From Bugula neritina (Eukaryota > Bryozoa > Gymnolaemata > Cheilostomatida > Bugulidae): 64,000 nt of DNA. Below the pieces are notes generated by a model that saw only the letters and a list, made by a program, of their open reading frames with translations, searched no databases and had not been told where the DNA came from. Below, piece by piece: positions 1 through 11,844 of the stretch. Positions within the stretch are counted from its first letter, which is position 1; each line of letters begins with the position of its first letter. The position numbers and the translations under genes are program-made. The stretch covers positions 15,040,642 to 15,104,641 of the forward strand of contig OZ037770.1 in the NCBI GenBank assembly GCA_964035545.1, written 5' to 3'.

Positions 1-3000
1 ATGGCTGGCCTAATGTTTATAATGATTTTCTTGTTTCTTACCTTGAAAAATATAATTGTCGCAATTTCTGTTAACAAGCAAAATGGACGGGTAAAGCTAA
101 AAGCAACAGGCAAGCCTTCATACAATAGCACATAAGCTATATCAACAAATCCTCAAACAAAGTTCCATAGGTCTATTAACTAAATACAAAGATGATGAAC
201 AAAACAAAGCGTTATTGAAGTCACGTTATGTAATCAAAGAAAGTAACAGGCAAAAAACTAAAACGAAATGCAAATTACAACATTATATTCAAATTAATCA
301 TTTCACTTATACAGTTTTAATTGATGATGCCAAAAATGTTTTCATTTAACAGCATTTTAATTGCTCTTACAAATTTATTCAGCACTTTCAAGACAATGTT
401 ATATATTGTGACACTAATATTATGATTATATGAGTTATATGCATATTTTTTATAAAACTTCTGTTACTTATATGTAAAACTTTGTAAAAATTCTTGAAGT
501 AGCAAAGCCTGAAGTTTAGCCATTACAATTTTTTATTTCCCTGTGTGCACTACTCCTGTGGTGCTGTAACTATAGGCAACAATAAATTTGCATTAGCAAT
601 TAACTTTTGCAGCATCCATTTGCTACGTGAAATTAGCAAAATTTTCTTTCCTTGTTTGTATAAAGCATGCACGAGGTATTCTCCAACTATTTCAAAAATT
701 TATTTTTACCTGATACACCTGCTTTTAATCACGTTTCACCTGTTTTATATTAGGAAATTTGTTCAAGTTGAAGTGCACCAGAATATTTGATAAATTTTAT
801 AACAATAGTTACCTCAACTTATTGAAAAGAAGATGGAGGTGCAACTTAATGGAGATATTGTGTGAAGCCTGCGTTCTAGATTAGAAATGTAGCAAAAAGT
901 TATGCTTGTGAAAATTTTAACCCATCTGGAAACTAAAATGTATTAAGAAAATAAATATAATTTGGGCTATTATACTTTCTCTCTACCTCACCTAAAAGTA
1001 ATGGCTTTTAACAGGAGATGAAAATATCTAATCTTCCCAAATTGGCAGCTCTGCAAATAAACAGCTTTTGGCATAGCTCCAACTTTTATTTACATGAAGT
1101 CCTAGCTTTCAATGCTACAGCTTCTTCTCCTATATATAGCTGACTTGTCAACTAGTTAACATGCTGTATAACCTTAGGGCAAATTTATTGAAAATATTCA
1201 TTGCTTTGCCTTTTAGAAAGTGATCTGTTGCTGAAAGCTAAGAGAAATAACAATGTATGACATCACTTGGCAAAACAAAACATGCAATAAAGCCCAAACT
1301 GTGGAATAAACTTAGTGAATGAAACACTCTTCGTTACAAGGGCAAGAGAAAGCAGACGTGTCACAAAGAAGTCACTGATGGATTAGCGAAAACTATAGAC
1401 AAGATAATTAATAGCCTCCTGTGCAACAAGTTCAGATGCTATGACCTCATTCCGCTCCACCCAGACGTCTGTTTAAAGGAACTATGTAAACTGTATTGTG
1501 ATCAATATGTACTTTTCTTACCTGTGTAAGACAAGCAAAAAATAATAGGAATAGACTAAGTCTCTCTTGTGTGCATTTAGATGACAAGCAAGCTTGGCTT
1601 TTATAAATAGTTATTTTTTTCTTATTTTATTGACTTGTACAGTTGCTCCAGTCTTTAACTTCATCAGTCTTATAAGATCTCAAAAAAAGTTGCTTCAGTT
1701 CCAGGTTGGGAATACACTCCACCCATCTATCTGTTTTAGAAATATTATTTAAACACGGCTCACTTAACCATGAGGAGTGAAATTCTATATAGTAATTTAC
1801 TAAATACACTTTTTGAAAAACTGACCATTGAGTAAATAACGGAAAAATTTATTCTTTACAATCTGATACCTCACAATTACTAATATAACTAAATACTGCC
1901 GTAGTCAGTACGTGATGTTTGCATGCCGGCTTCTCCATTTCTCTCTCTCTCCAACGAGTTAGCCGGATCCAACTCATCCAAAGCGGATGGGAAAATAATA
2001 GCTTTGCATACTTTTAATCTGACTGCACACAAGTCCGGCTCGTTAGAACATCTGACAACACAAATCTTGTCAACACGTAAAAATGTGTAATTTAATAAAT
2101 TGTTATTTTTCCTAAGTTTATCCTAAATATCCTGCACAAAGCTAGAAATATGCACACCTGCATTCGAGTTGAGTTGCAATCATTATTCTGATTTAATGTA
2201 GTTGTTGCTGCGTTTAAATTCATGGGTGTTAGTTTAGATATAAAATACTTATGTTACACTCTTTGAACAAGATTATATGAATATAACAGCGTAAAGAGTA
2301 TATATTGTTTTCAGTTATATAGATATATCAGATGATTAGGAAGGTGGTATGCAGCAGAAATGATTTGACCCATCACAGTATCAATTTTTACCGAGCAGTG
2401 TGGAGTAAGCTCTCATCCACTATCAACCTAGCTCTATGAACTCCAGCTAGCTCCACATTGATAAGTAAGTAAACACTCAAATCCTACTTGCATTAGAGAA
2501 TTGAACAAATACAATTCAGAACATTTTTTTGCATATAAATTTATGTCATGTTGTTATTTTACAGCTAATTTAAAAGTGAAAAAAAATTATTTCAAAATTT
2601 CCTCCCATTGCAACATTTGATTGCATGAGTAAAATAAATATTATGTTGTAAAATCATCTGAAATTTAAATGCAAAAATTTAGCACACCAAATTTCAAATT
2701 GTTTTTGTAAAAAAAATTAGCATTCAACTATTAGCTCTCCCTGAATCATGACAAAAGTATCAGCAAATCATTGTTATATACTGAGTTATTGTAATTCTAT
2801 TAAACATTTAGTGACGTCTAATTCATTCTATTAGAACAAAACAAGTGCTGTTTAAATTTAAGTCCGATACTACAAAGTTTCTGATGCAAAATCAAAAGTT
2901 TTTTTGCCTTATAAGCAACTTGGAGCACTCCAGTAGGGCATAAATAGAGTACGGGATTGTCTTCTAGCACACCATCTGTATTATTCAACAAAAAATTTAA

Positions 3001-3625
3001 TATTTTATCAAACAAACGTTTATGAGTTTCTGTGCTACCACTCAATTGTTATTCTTTTCCGCTTTTTGTGAGAACAGTAGATGATGAAGCTTGTCTTTTT
3101 GAAAAAAAATGTAAAAGCTCATATGATTGCAAAAAAATCATTCAATCATCAACACTTTTTTCACACTGCGTAACTTTATTTGCGTGTTACAACATTTTTT
3201 TTACTTGCTATTAAATATACTTTATATAAACAAAACCCAATGCTTTTATTAAACTACTAGCCATATAAAAGTAAACTATTTTTATTAAATAAAGTGTTTT
3301 TAATGCCAGTGAATAGAAAATGTTAGGAGCTAAAAGAAGCATTTAAATCACTTAAGTTCAAATTAAAAGTTCAAATTAAAAGTTAAAAAGTTCAAATTTT
3401 GCTATTTGTGATTTGCTATACAAGCTTTCTAATTTTCTATTTTTACAAGCTACTTATTGTAAATATTTACATGTTGAATTACTTAATGTTGAATAATCTT
3501 TTAAATATAATCTTAAACATATATACAAGCTTATATTAATACTTTTAAATTATTTTAAACCTAATTGAAAATGAAATGATAGCTGAAAGTCAACCTTTTA
3601 TATATACTATATAATTATTATTTGG

Positions 3626-3656
<31 letters not shown>

Positions 3657-4540
3657 TATTTCCAATCAAGCACAAAAGTGATAGTCTTAAAAATACTTTG
3701 TGAGGACTTAATGGTTGTGTTTCGTAAAGGTCTACGGCTTGAACAATTATATCTAAGAAACTGTGATACCTTCCCATTTTCTATTTACTATAGAGATGAT
3801 AGTTTCCTGAGCTGTTCCATCGAGCTGTGTTGCATATTTTTTCTTCAATTGGTTGAATCATTCATTTAGTTAAAGCAGTTAATAGACAATAGCATTAACT
3901 AAGAAACATTATATGCAAAGCACCTTCAAACTCAAACTCCCTGATCCACATGTTGTTAACTTTAGTTTAATGCTAATGCAAAGCATTAAGGTGTTACTCA
4001 AAGATATTGCTTAATTATTTTGCAACTATGCCTAAAAAGCTAAAATATAGAATTTTTTTATTAAAATGCTGAGAGTTAGTGATGGGAATAATTACAAAGC
4101 AAAATTTATAAAAACAAAACTATTTTAATTGTCAAGTTTTTTGTTCAAATTTATTTTTGTTTCCTATGTTATTTAAGAAAAAGCTGTATTTGTGATTCAA
4201 AGAGTCAAAATGATTCAACCAAATGACATATTTAAATGACCTACTTACACAATGGCCTACTTACTCAATCAACTCATTTTTTGTAAAACTCCATAAACTT
4301 TGAAATTTGGCACTTCTTTTTGAGATAATTTTTAAACATTTTTGTTTTTGTTTTTTGTTTACTTCACAACTTGCAACTAAAACTGAAAAAAACATAATAA
4401 TTAATTTGAAATATTTGAGGAAAATTTTGAACTTGGACAAGTACTCTAGTTTGATAAAACGGCTCTTGTTTTTCAAATAAATCTGAAAGACTCAAAAAAA
4501 GTCTGTGACTTTTGCTAACAACCATTATTGAGCCTCTGAG
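1..4540. other. Gene-poor AT-rich stretch, no supported gene
   Basis: No stretch here combines a long open frame, plausible splice signals and a recognisable protein family. The sequence is AT-rich with many poly-A and poly-T tracts and a TA microsatellite near 3633-3659. Two weak exon-like signals, at 42-96 and 2818-3045 on the minus strand, are discussed among the rejected items. Confidence 0.6.
3633..3659. repeat. (TA)n microsatellite
   Basis: A run of about 13 TA dinucleotides directly follows an A-tract. It is a simple dinucleotide repeat in non-coding DNA. Confidence 0.9.
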
Positions 4541-5590
4541 TTAGTTTTCATGAAACTACTGTTTCTGTTTTAGAGTTCACCAAATCAGAATGTGTTATAA
4601 AAAAGCCTGTGTTCTATCATCTCGACTAGCCTTATACAAAGAAAATAAAGCTGTGCAGTTCCGTAGATGGGTGTCTGGATGGTGTATAGACAAGGTGCAA
4701 GAATAATATGACGTAATATGAGAATTGGAACTGCTCAACGCAAACTGTTTTGCAAAAAATCATCTAAAAGTCAACACAAGTAACATATAATGTTTTGCTA
4801 GTTGGTATATATAAATATTGTTTAATATTATTCAGGTTGCTAGAATTATTTTGGTAATGAAAAAAGGTTAGTTTAGAGAAACTGAAAATAGAAACTGTTG
4901 ACCTTGATAACTGTTCTACTTTTAACCAAAAATTCCTTCCCCAGGAGTCATGACATCAACATAATACTAAATTTTATTATTTCTGTTGACATTCACTTCA
5001 CTGCAAATATTTATTTAGTTTGAACCTAAATTTAGACAATATGGAGTCTAACAATTAAACTTGCTATGAGATGACGCTAAAACCATTGGCAATCCTCAAG
5101 TTTATACGCACCTTTCAGTAAAAGAATTTCACCTGCATGTCTGTCTTTTTTATTTTATGATGCAAAAGCGGAAAGAAGATTTAGTTTGGCAAAAGTCCTT
5201 GAAACCAGAATATCATTTGTATGCCAACTCGATAGACTCAGTTGTTTATTTATCTGAAGTATCATTCGGCAGCCAAAGTGGTCACTTGCTGTCACTGGAA
5301 CACATTTGTTGTCTTGTCTATTAATAGCAGGAAATTGAGGTGTCAAATCTTCACGAATAATTAAACTGATGCCAAATGGTGGTAGATGTTTCTCAATTAT
5401 TTAGACAGAAATATTATTGTTAATCTGTACTGCCAGCTTCCACTGTGTTAAAGTCAACACTGATGTATCTGTCAATGAAGTCATAGAGACTATACAGAGT
5501 GTTTAACAGCTCTCACAGCTAGGTTTCCCACCATGACTGTACATACTTGCGTAGAAACATGTATTGTAAGTACATTTTGTAAGTGCAAAC
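4540..5590 (-). repeat. Repeat A, left copy (inverted relative to 9690-10745)
   Basis: About 1 kb matches 9690-10745 in inverted orientation. Paired landmarks are the segment near 4577-4700 with 10560-10700, the segment near 5090-5345 with 9955-10210, and the segment near 5465-5540 with 9765-9840. On the minus strand it encodes about 63 residues (5346-5155) that match the right copy nearly perfectly. A TAA then interrupts the frame where the right copy reads on, so this copy's ORF is broken. I do not recognise the protein. It could be a duplicated host exon or part of a mobile element. Confidence 0.8.
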
Positions 5591-6264
5591 CGTTATATAT
5601 CTACAGGTGCTTGTGTATACTAAAATTATATGTAAGTGTATTAACATATGTTTGTACCTACACAGCAAGTGACAGTGTACTTGCACTTTGAGTAAATGTA
5701 AGTACATGAACTGTATGTACATCAAATGTTAATTAGTATACAAATTATATATACAAATGACACAATTTTGTTTATTTTAAAAAATAAAACTTTGATTTGA
5801 AAAGCAGGGCACATATTGGACTGCACATTGTCACAATGTGTACCCGGACTTGCTGCAAAATTTAGTGAAATAAACAAAAATAAAACATACAAGAGTTTAT
5901 AGTTTGAAACAAGTTGATTGGTTAGACAACTATTAAAGCATCCTCCCATCTCCATCATGCTTAGGTATAGAGGGTGATAATAAAAATTGATAACTTTAAG
6001 CTACTCAATATATTTAAGCGTGCTTGCTGAAACAACTAAATGTTAGTGATATTTCTAAATACATCACCAGCATTATCTAACTAAAAGGCTTTAAAATCCA
6101 ATGACTTGATGTCATATCATATTTGCATTAGCAGTTTGAACTGTGATATGTTAGTTTTTTATGCAATTTTATTATGCAATTACAGTTCTTTACCCAATTA
6201 GCTTTTTCATTGGAAAATATATTGAAATTACACTTTTTTTTTAATTTTTGGCAGGCTTTATTTT

Positions 6265-8025
6265 CTTCCCCTGTCACAGTTTAACTGAAAGTTATAAAAA
6301 ATAGTGCATCCTTTCTATAACTTTTAGTTAAACTGTATATAAACAGCTGGCAATATGGCTTTTAACCAATAAAATTTGCTATTTTTGTGATCCATGACAT
6401 AAATGTTGTATTTTAAAATAAATTAAAATAGCCGACAGAAGTTATACCATCAATGGTATTGGTGTAATATAAAAGTATAACATAGCATAATATAATTTCA
6501 CCGGAACATTATAAATAACCAACTTAAACCGCTGGCCGCATAAAATAAATACAGTAAAACGTGAAATTATAAGTTAGAAATCTCAATGTAGAAAATATTT
6601 CCATATATAAAAGTTGGCGAGGTTGGTGTTCATTGAAGTAACAGGTGTCACAAAGTGTCAGACAGGTGCTTGTTTAACATGTTAGTGTGTTATTAGTGTT
6701 CATACACAAAGTACTGAATATAGCAAAGGCATACACAACTTCACTGCTAGTATAATTATAGTGAATAACAAAGTAGAGTTATAAAGTGCTTCTGTCTGGC
6801 ATGTATTGGCAGCTACTAGTTGAAGAAGCTGCTAAATGTAATGTAGTAATATGAATGGTAGTTGCAGGTGGAATGTGCAGCTGTGGTCTGAACAGTGCTT
6901 TGTCCTTGAACCTGCTTCATAGCCTGAGGACTAGGGCAGATGATGTGCAGTAGAGAGAGGTCTTGAGCACAGCTCTCAATTTCCTCTCCAGCCAACATGA
7001 AATCATCGTTTCTTTTAACGTATCCCATCCTAAAATAGTCATGAAACTGAATATATATGGTTTTAATAAGTAATTTCCATTTTAACCTAAAAGTTGCCAA
7101 ATATTCAACTGCATGTATAGACATTCACCAGCTGTGTGTACTTTTACAGCTGGATAAACTGTTCATTTTTACTTTTTTGCACACTTATTTTTTTGAAGAG
7201 TATTAAAGATTCCACACTGCACTTTGGCACAGCTCTGAAATTTGCATAGTGTTTCAGTTAGTAGAGTTTATATGCTTAAAAAGGCAAAAAAGACATTTTA
7301 TTTGTAACAATATTTTGAACCATATATAATTTATTCACTGCTTTCCAAAATTAAAATTACTGGTTAAGAAATCTACGTGGTTTTTGTTTGCACCGTAAAG
7401 CTAATCAACTAAAGCTACAAGCACAAGATTTTGAATGCTCTACATTTTATGCTTATTTGTTAGGTTAGAAAAAGGAAGTAGCACTAAGTATAAAAGTCTT
7501 TAGCTCATCAATGAATTAAATGTTTTGCACTTTTTAAAACCGACCTGTAAATTCTTTAATACTGCCTAATACAGAATTTTTTTGTATTTTATATTTTGGC
7601 AAAAGAGACAAAATATTGAGCTTTTAATAATATAAAACCAATAATCAAGTTGTATTTTGAACTCTGAACTGTGCTTTAATAGCTGTTACTCTAATCAATA
7701 AATAGCTTCTTACTTGTTTTTGAGAGAGTATAACTCTAAATGTAGCTTGAAAATCTTCTAGAAAAAGATTGAATCTTGCAGCTGATCGTCAAACTGAAAC
7801 TGATTCTACCTGAGCCACCATCTCCTTATATAGTCGGTTAATCCACTGCATACAATACCATCTGGATTATGCAGAAGTGTATTGTTATTGCCAACAACTG
7901 TATAACAAACATTCCTATTGTATAGAGATTGTTTTTTGTCACTTCAGAACGCCATAATTTGCCGTCTGTTAAGGAGTTATTAATCACATGACCAATGACT
8001 GGTGCATTATGGGTAGTTATAATTG
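6265..8025 (-). repeat. Repeat B, left copy (inverted relative to 11845-13340)
   Basis: About 1.7 kb matches 11845-13340 in inverted orientation. Anchors include 6270-6300 with 13310-13335, 6370-6420 with 13200-13250, 6500-6560 with 13080-13140, 6790-7130 with 12660-13010, and 7800-8025 with 11848-12060. Between the anchors the copies differ by indels. Two stretches conserve reading frames on the minus strand (7029-6816 and about 8025-7715). The repeat interleaves with repeat A in the order A, B, A, B rather than nesting. Confidence 0.8.
6816..7029 (-). pseudogene. Exon-like ORF in repeat B, left copy (unknown protein C-terminus)
   Basis: A pyrimidine-rich stretch ending in TTTTAG precedes an open frame that starts MGYVKRNDDFMLAGEEIESC and ends at a stop 6816-6818. 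The encoded ~70 residues are almost identical to those of the right copy at 12783-12996, with one substitution near the end, and the paired DNA outside the frame has diverged more. That suggests past or present coding constraint. In the only upstream frame that could join it, both copies carry the same in-frame TAG near 7750/12088, so the gene looks broken or its structure is not what I infer. I do not recognise the family. Confidence 0.35.
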
Positions 8026-8369
8026 CCTCTTGCATGTATCTGTACACTCTACGTTATACAATGTCAAAGAAAAAATGTAAAAAGTGTGAAAGAAGAGAAC
8101 TTTAGTTTGCTAAAGCAAACTAAAATATTCTTTTACAACAGAGCCTATTAAATTTAATTAGAAATTAAAAAAGAAAATACAAGAAATTGTCTTCGTGAGG
8201 CTGTTTTGGTAAATGAAAAACGGGTGACATGTAGTTTGATAAATATTAATGGGCTTATTTACAGGTATTATATTTTACAGTTGCTGGATTTGTTTACCTA
8301 ATAAAATTATTTAAAATATTTGAAATATATCACAAATTATATGTGTGTGTACTGTTTCTGGTAAAATTG

Positions 8370-8585
8370 ACACAGGTAATAATGGCACAAGTGGCAAAGT
8401 AGATAAAAAATTTCAATATTAGGGTTTGTGTTTGGGGTTTGGGATTTGTAATGAGGGTTTAATGGTTGGAGGTTTAGGTTTGGGGTTTGGATTTGGGGTT
8501 TAGGTTTGGGGTTTGGGAAAATTTAACATCAGTTTGCCATTGTTACCTATACTTTCCATTTGTGCCATTATTACCTAAAGTCCTG
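8370..8585. mobile_element. Short TIR element with G-rich core
   Basis: The left end (8372-8390, AGGTAATAATGGCACAA) is the reverse complement of the right end (8561-8578, TTGTGCCATTATTACCT), and both flanks continue with ACACAG/CTGTGT. The core, about 8418-8518, is a run of GGGTTT/TTTGGGG-like repeats. There is no ORF for a transposase, so this is MITE-like. A related diverged copy lies at 10968-11110. Confidence 0.6.
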
Positions 8586-9021
8586 TGTACATCAAAAGAT
8601 ATGCTATATATTTATAGAACTTATGCTGTAACAGTTTCTTGTGCGTTTACTTTTTTCATTTATCATGAAATAATAGTTGGTATTTGTTTGAATAGACTAG
8701 AATGCATATTGAAAAATAAGGCTACATTATTGTTATCTTGTAAAAAAGCTGTAAGTCTATTTTCTAACCACTGGGAATTGATATTGACCTTCTCCACAAG
8801 TTTTGCTGTCACAAATAATTTTACATTAATATATTATTGTATTGGAAAATTAAAACAGCTTTTTTGTTTATTCACAAGAAGCTAACCTTAGAAGCTAATA
8901 TAGCTCATGCTCTTTTGTTTGCTTGTTTTGCAATACTATTAAGTTTAAAACAGAAGGAAAAGTGAAAAGAGTTGAAAGACATTGTTGAGAAGGTCTGTAG
9001 CTAGTTATAATACTATATGTA

Positions 9022-9205
9022 ACACTAAGTGACACCAGGTGACACCAAGTGAGTCAAGGTGACACCAGGTGACACCAGGTGACACCAAGTGACACCAGGT
9101 GACACCAAGTGAGTCAAGGTGACACCAAGTGACACCAGGTGAGTCAAGGTGAGACCAAGCAACATCAGGTGACACCATGAGAGAGGATGTGAGACTAGGT
9201 AAGTC
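9022..9205. repeat. 10-bp GTGACACCAG minisatellite
   Basis: Roughly 18 copies of a decamer of the type GTGACACCA(G/A) stand head to tail, interspersed with the variant GTGAGTCAAG. The minus-strand open frame through it is only a by-product of the repeat. Confidence 0.9.
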
Positions 9206-9689
9206 ATAGTACTATATAAACACTAGCATTTAAATAACTTGATAGTTTTGTGCTCAACTAATTAAAAACAGCTCAAAACTGGGTGCTAATATTTCAGCAA
9301 TTCAACATACACATTTCTCACATTCTGCTTGCCAGGATACCTAAAGTAGAACAGGACAGGAAAATGGGTCAAAAAGATAATCTTCTCTTTGTATTCTGCA
9401 AACATCCGCTTGTCAAATAGAGTTATTGTTTATTTATTTTAAGTTTATGATATTACAAATGTTTTGCACAATATCCGTGATTGTTTATTCTGTACTGAGA
9501 TGAAGATCCATTGATTGTGACAATATAGCATTGAAATGTATATCCGTTTCATAAGTAGGCTATAACAAATATTTTAAAAATGTATATTGCTCAAGTTTTA
9601 AAGAATCTTTTGCTGTGTAAACCCATGGTAAGTGTAGTGTTAGGTGTTAGGTAAACCCATATAATTTATGGTTTACATAGGCGCCTGTA

Positions 9690-10745
9690 GATATACTGTG
9701 TTTACACACTTACATGATACACTTACAGTGCAGCATGTTTCTACACATGCACTTACAGTGATGGTGGGAAACCTAGCTGTGAGAGCTGTTGAACACTCTG
9801 CATAGTTTCTATGACTTCATTGACAGATACATCAGTGTTGACTTTAACACAGTGGAAGCTGGCAGTACAGATTAACAATAATATTTCTGTCTAAATAATT
9901 GAGAAACATCTACCACCATTTGGCATCAGTTTAATTATTCGTGAAGATTTGACACCTCAATTTCCTGCTATTAATAGACAAGACAACAAATGTGTTCCAG
10001 TGACAGCAAGTGACCACTTTGGCTGCCGAATGATACTTCAGATAAATAAACAACTGAGTCTATCGAGTTGGCATACAAATGATATTCTGGTTTCAAGGAC
10101 TTTTGCCAAACTAAATTCTCTTTCCGCTTTTGCATCATCAAATAAAAAAGACAGACATGCTGGTGAAATTCTTTTACTGAAAGGTGCATATAAACTTGAG
10201 GATTGCCAATGGTTTTAGCGTCATCTCATAGCAAATTTGATTGTCAGACGCCATATTGTCTAAATTTAGGTTCAAGCTAAATAAATATTTGCAGTGAAGT
10301 GAATGTCAATAGAAATAATAAAATTTGATAATATTTTGGTATTGTGACTCCTGTGGAAGGAATTTTTGGTTAAAAGTGGAACAGTTATCAAGGTCAACAA
10401 TTTCTATTTTCAGTTTCTCTAAACTAACCTTTTTCATTAACAAAATAATTCTAGCAACCTGAATAATATTAAACAATATTTATATATACCAACAAACAAA
10501 ACACTATATTACTTTTAGATGATTTTTTGTAAAACAGTTTGCGTTGAGCAGTTCCAATTCTCATATTACGTCATATTATTCTTGCACCCTGTCTATACAC
10601 CATCCAGACACCCATCTACGGAACTGCTCGGCTTTATTTCCTGTGTATAAGGCTAGTCGAGATGATAGAACACAGGCTTTTATAACACACTCTGATTTGG
10701 TGAAATTTGAAGCAGAAATAGCATTTTTTTCTCCGAAAGAGTTAT
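9690..10745 (+). repeat. Repeat A, right copy
   Basis: This is the plus-oriented partner of 4540-5590. The conserved landmarks run in the opposite order and on the opposite strand, as expected for an inverted duplicate. It contains the intact version of the repeat-A ORF. Confidence 0.8.
9919..10218 (+). CDS. Unidentified ORF in repeat A (possible exon)
   Basis: An open frame without a clear ATG runs from about 9919 to a TAG at 10216-10218 and encodes ~99 residues. It includes the stretches LPPFGISLIIREDLTPQFPA and ASDHFGCRMILQINKQLSL. The left copy of the repeat encodes the same residues over about 63 positions with one substitution, then a stop. There is no obvious start codon or splice acceptor at the 5' edge, so this may be a captured exon or a remnant. 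I do not recognise a domain. The function is unknown. Confidence 0.3.
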   Translation, partial: FGISLIIREDLTPQFPAINRQDNKCVPVTASDHFGCRMILQINKQLSLSSWHTNDILVSRTFAKLNSLSAFASSNKKDRHAGEILLLKGAYKLEDCQWF

Positions 10746-10967
10746 GCCTTTTAAAAGTATAGCTTAACGAAACTGTACCAGTCAACTAAAAATACAATAA
10801 AGGTGAGTAAAGAGTGACTGCATGGCATCGTTAGTGTGTTTAGTTTATAGTATACTTGATAGTAGCTTAAAGCTCTGGTTACATCAAATCTATCGATATG
10901 TTAAAGCTATGACTATTACATTTGTAATAGCTATAAATCTATTTTGATACATAAAATTTAACTATTC

Positions 10968-11110
10968 CTGTGTCAGATAAAAATGGCACAGGTGAAAATG
11001 GCAGTAATGCAAAAATAACTAAAACTGGCACATTTTCAACACTTGGGGTTTGAGTTTGAGTTTGGGGTTTGAGTTTGGGAAAATTCAACAGCGGTTGTGC
11101 CATTAATCTA
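10968..11110. mobile_element. Second, diverged copy of the short TIR element
   Basis: It has CTGTGTCAG...AATGGCACA at the left, a TTTGGGG/GAGTTTG core at 11042-11085 and TTGTGCCATTAATC at the right. These match the end motifs and G-rich core of 8370-8585, but this copy is shorter and more decayed. Confidence 0.45.
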
Positions 11111-11844
11111 CAAAAACATATTATTTCCATCCAGTTGTTACCATTTTGTGTGCCTTCATATGCACCTGAAGTTATAATAGATGAATAACTATCTTTAAAA
11201 TGCCAGGTATTGTTTGAAGGATATAATAAAACAATAAGTGTGATAAAGTCATGATTATTTCCAATATATACCTGGTATTCTTTTGTAAACAATTACTGCT
11301 AGCTGTTAATTCATACTAAATGGGAAAATAAGCTCACCAGAAATGTTACAACATGCTTGCTTTATAGCAGGTGTAGGAGTTACAGGGTGTACAAGTTATA
11401 GATTGAAACAATGGTGCACTAAAGATAAGCTACAACTAATACATATAATAATCTTCGATAACAATGTATTAATAATGTATAGTAACTATAGATTATCTTA
11501 AAAATATTCTTCATCTTATACTGTAATTAGGAAAAGAATCTATCATTTGTAAATCGTACTGCTTACAAAAAGAACACTTAACTTTCATTTTCATTTATTT
11601 ATAATTTTCTATTTACTAAATAATAACTTCATTGCAATTATTTCAACAGTAAACTACGATACTACAATTCAATAGCAATTTTGAGGGAAGATTATAGACA
11701 TCTTAGTCTGCTTGACGTAGGCAAGAAATGTCTGACTATATTATACACAGCTCTTTTTGTTCAGATTTCATCAAAAAAGGGGTTAAATAGACAAATGTAA
11801 TAGCAGATCCTTCATTCAGTAGCGACAATGCACATCCGCTTTCC

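Noticed and set aside
42-96. Minus-strand exon-like block (TTTTAG acceptor, ~55 nt open, CAAG|GTAAGA donor)
   Set aside because: Too short and without any recognisable protein or neighbouring exon. Splice consensus alone is expected by chance in AT-rich DNA.
2818-3045. Minus-strand 75-residue open frame
   Set aside because: No family signature, no conserved duplicate and no consistent upstream exon. It is more even in composition than most background frames, so a homology search could reopen it.
9025-9207. Repetitive minus-strand ORF (VSPGVTLTHL units)
   Set aside because: By-product of the decamer minisatellite; no start context or family.
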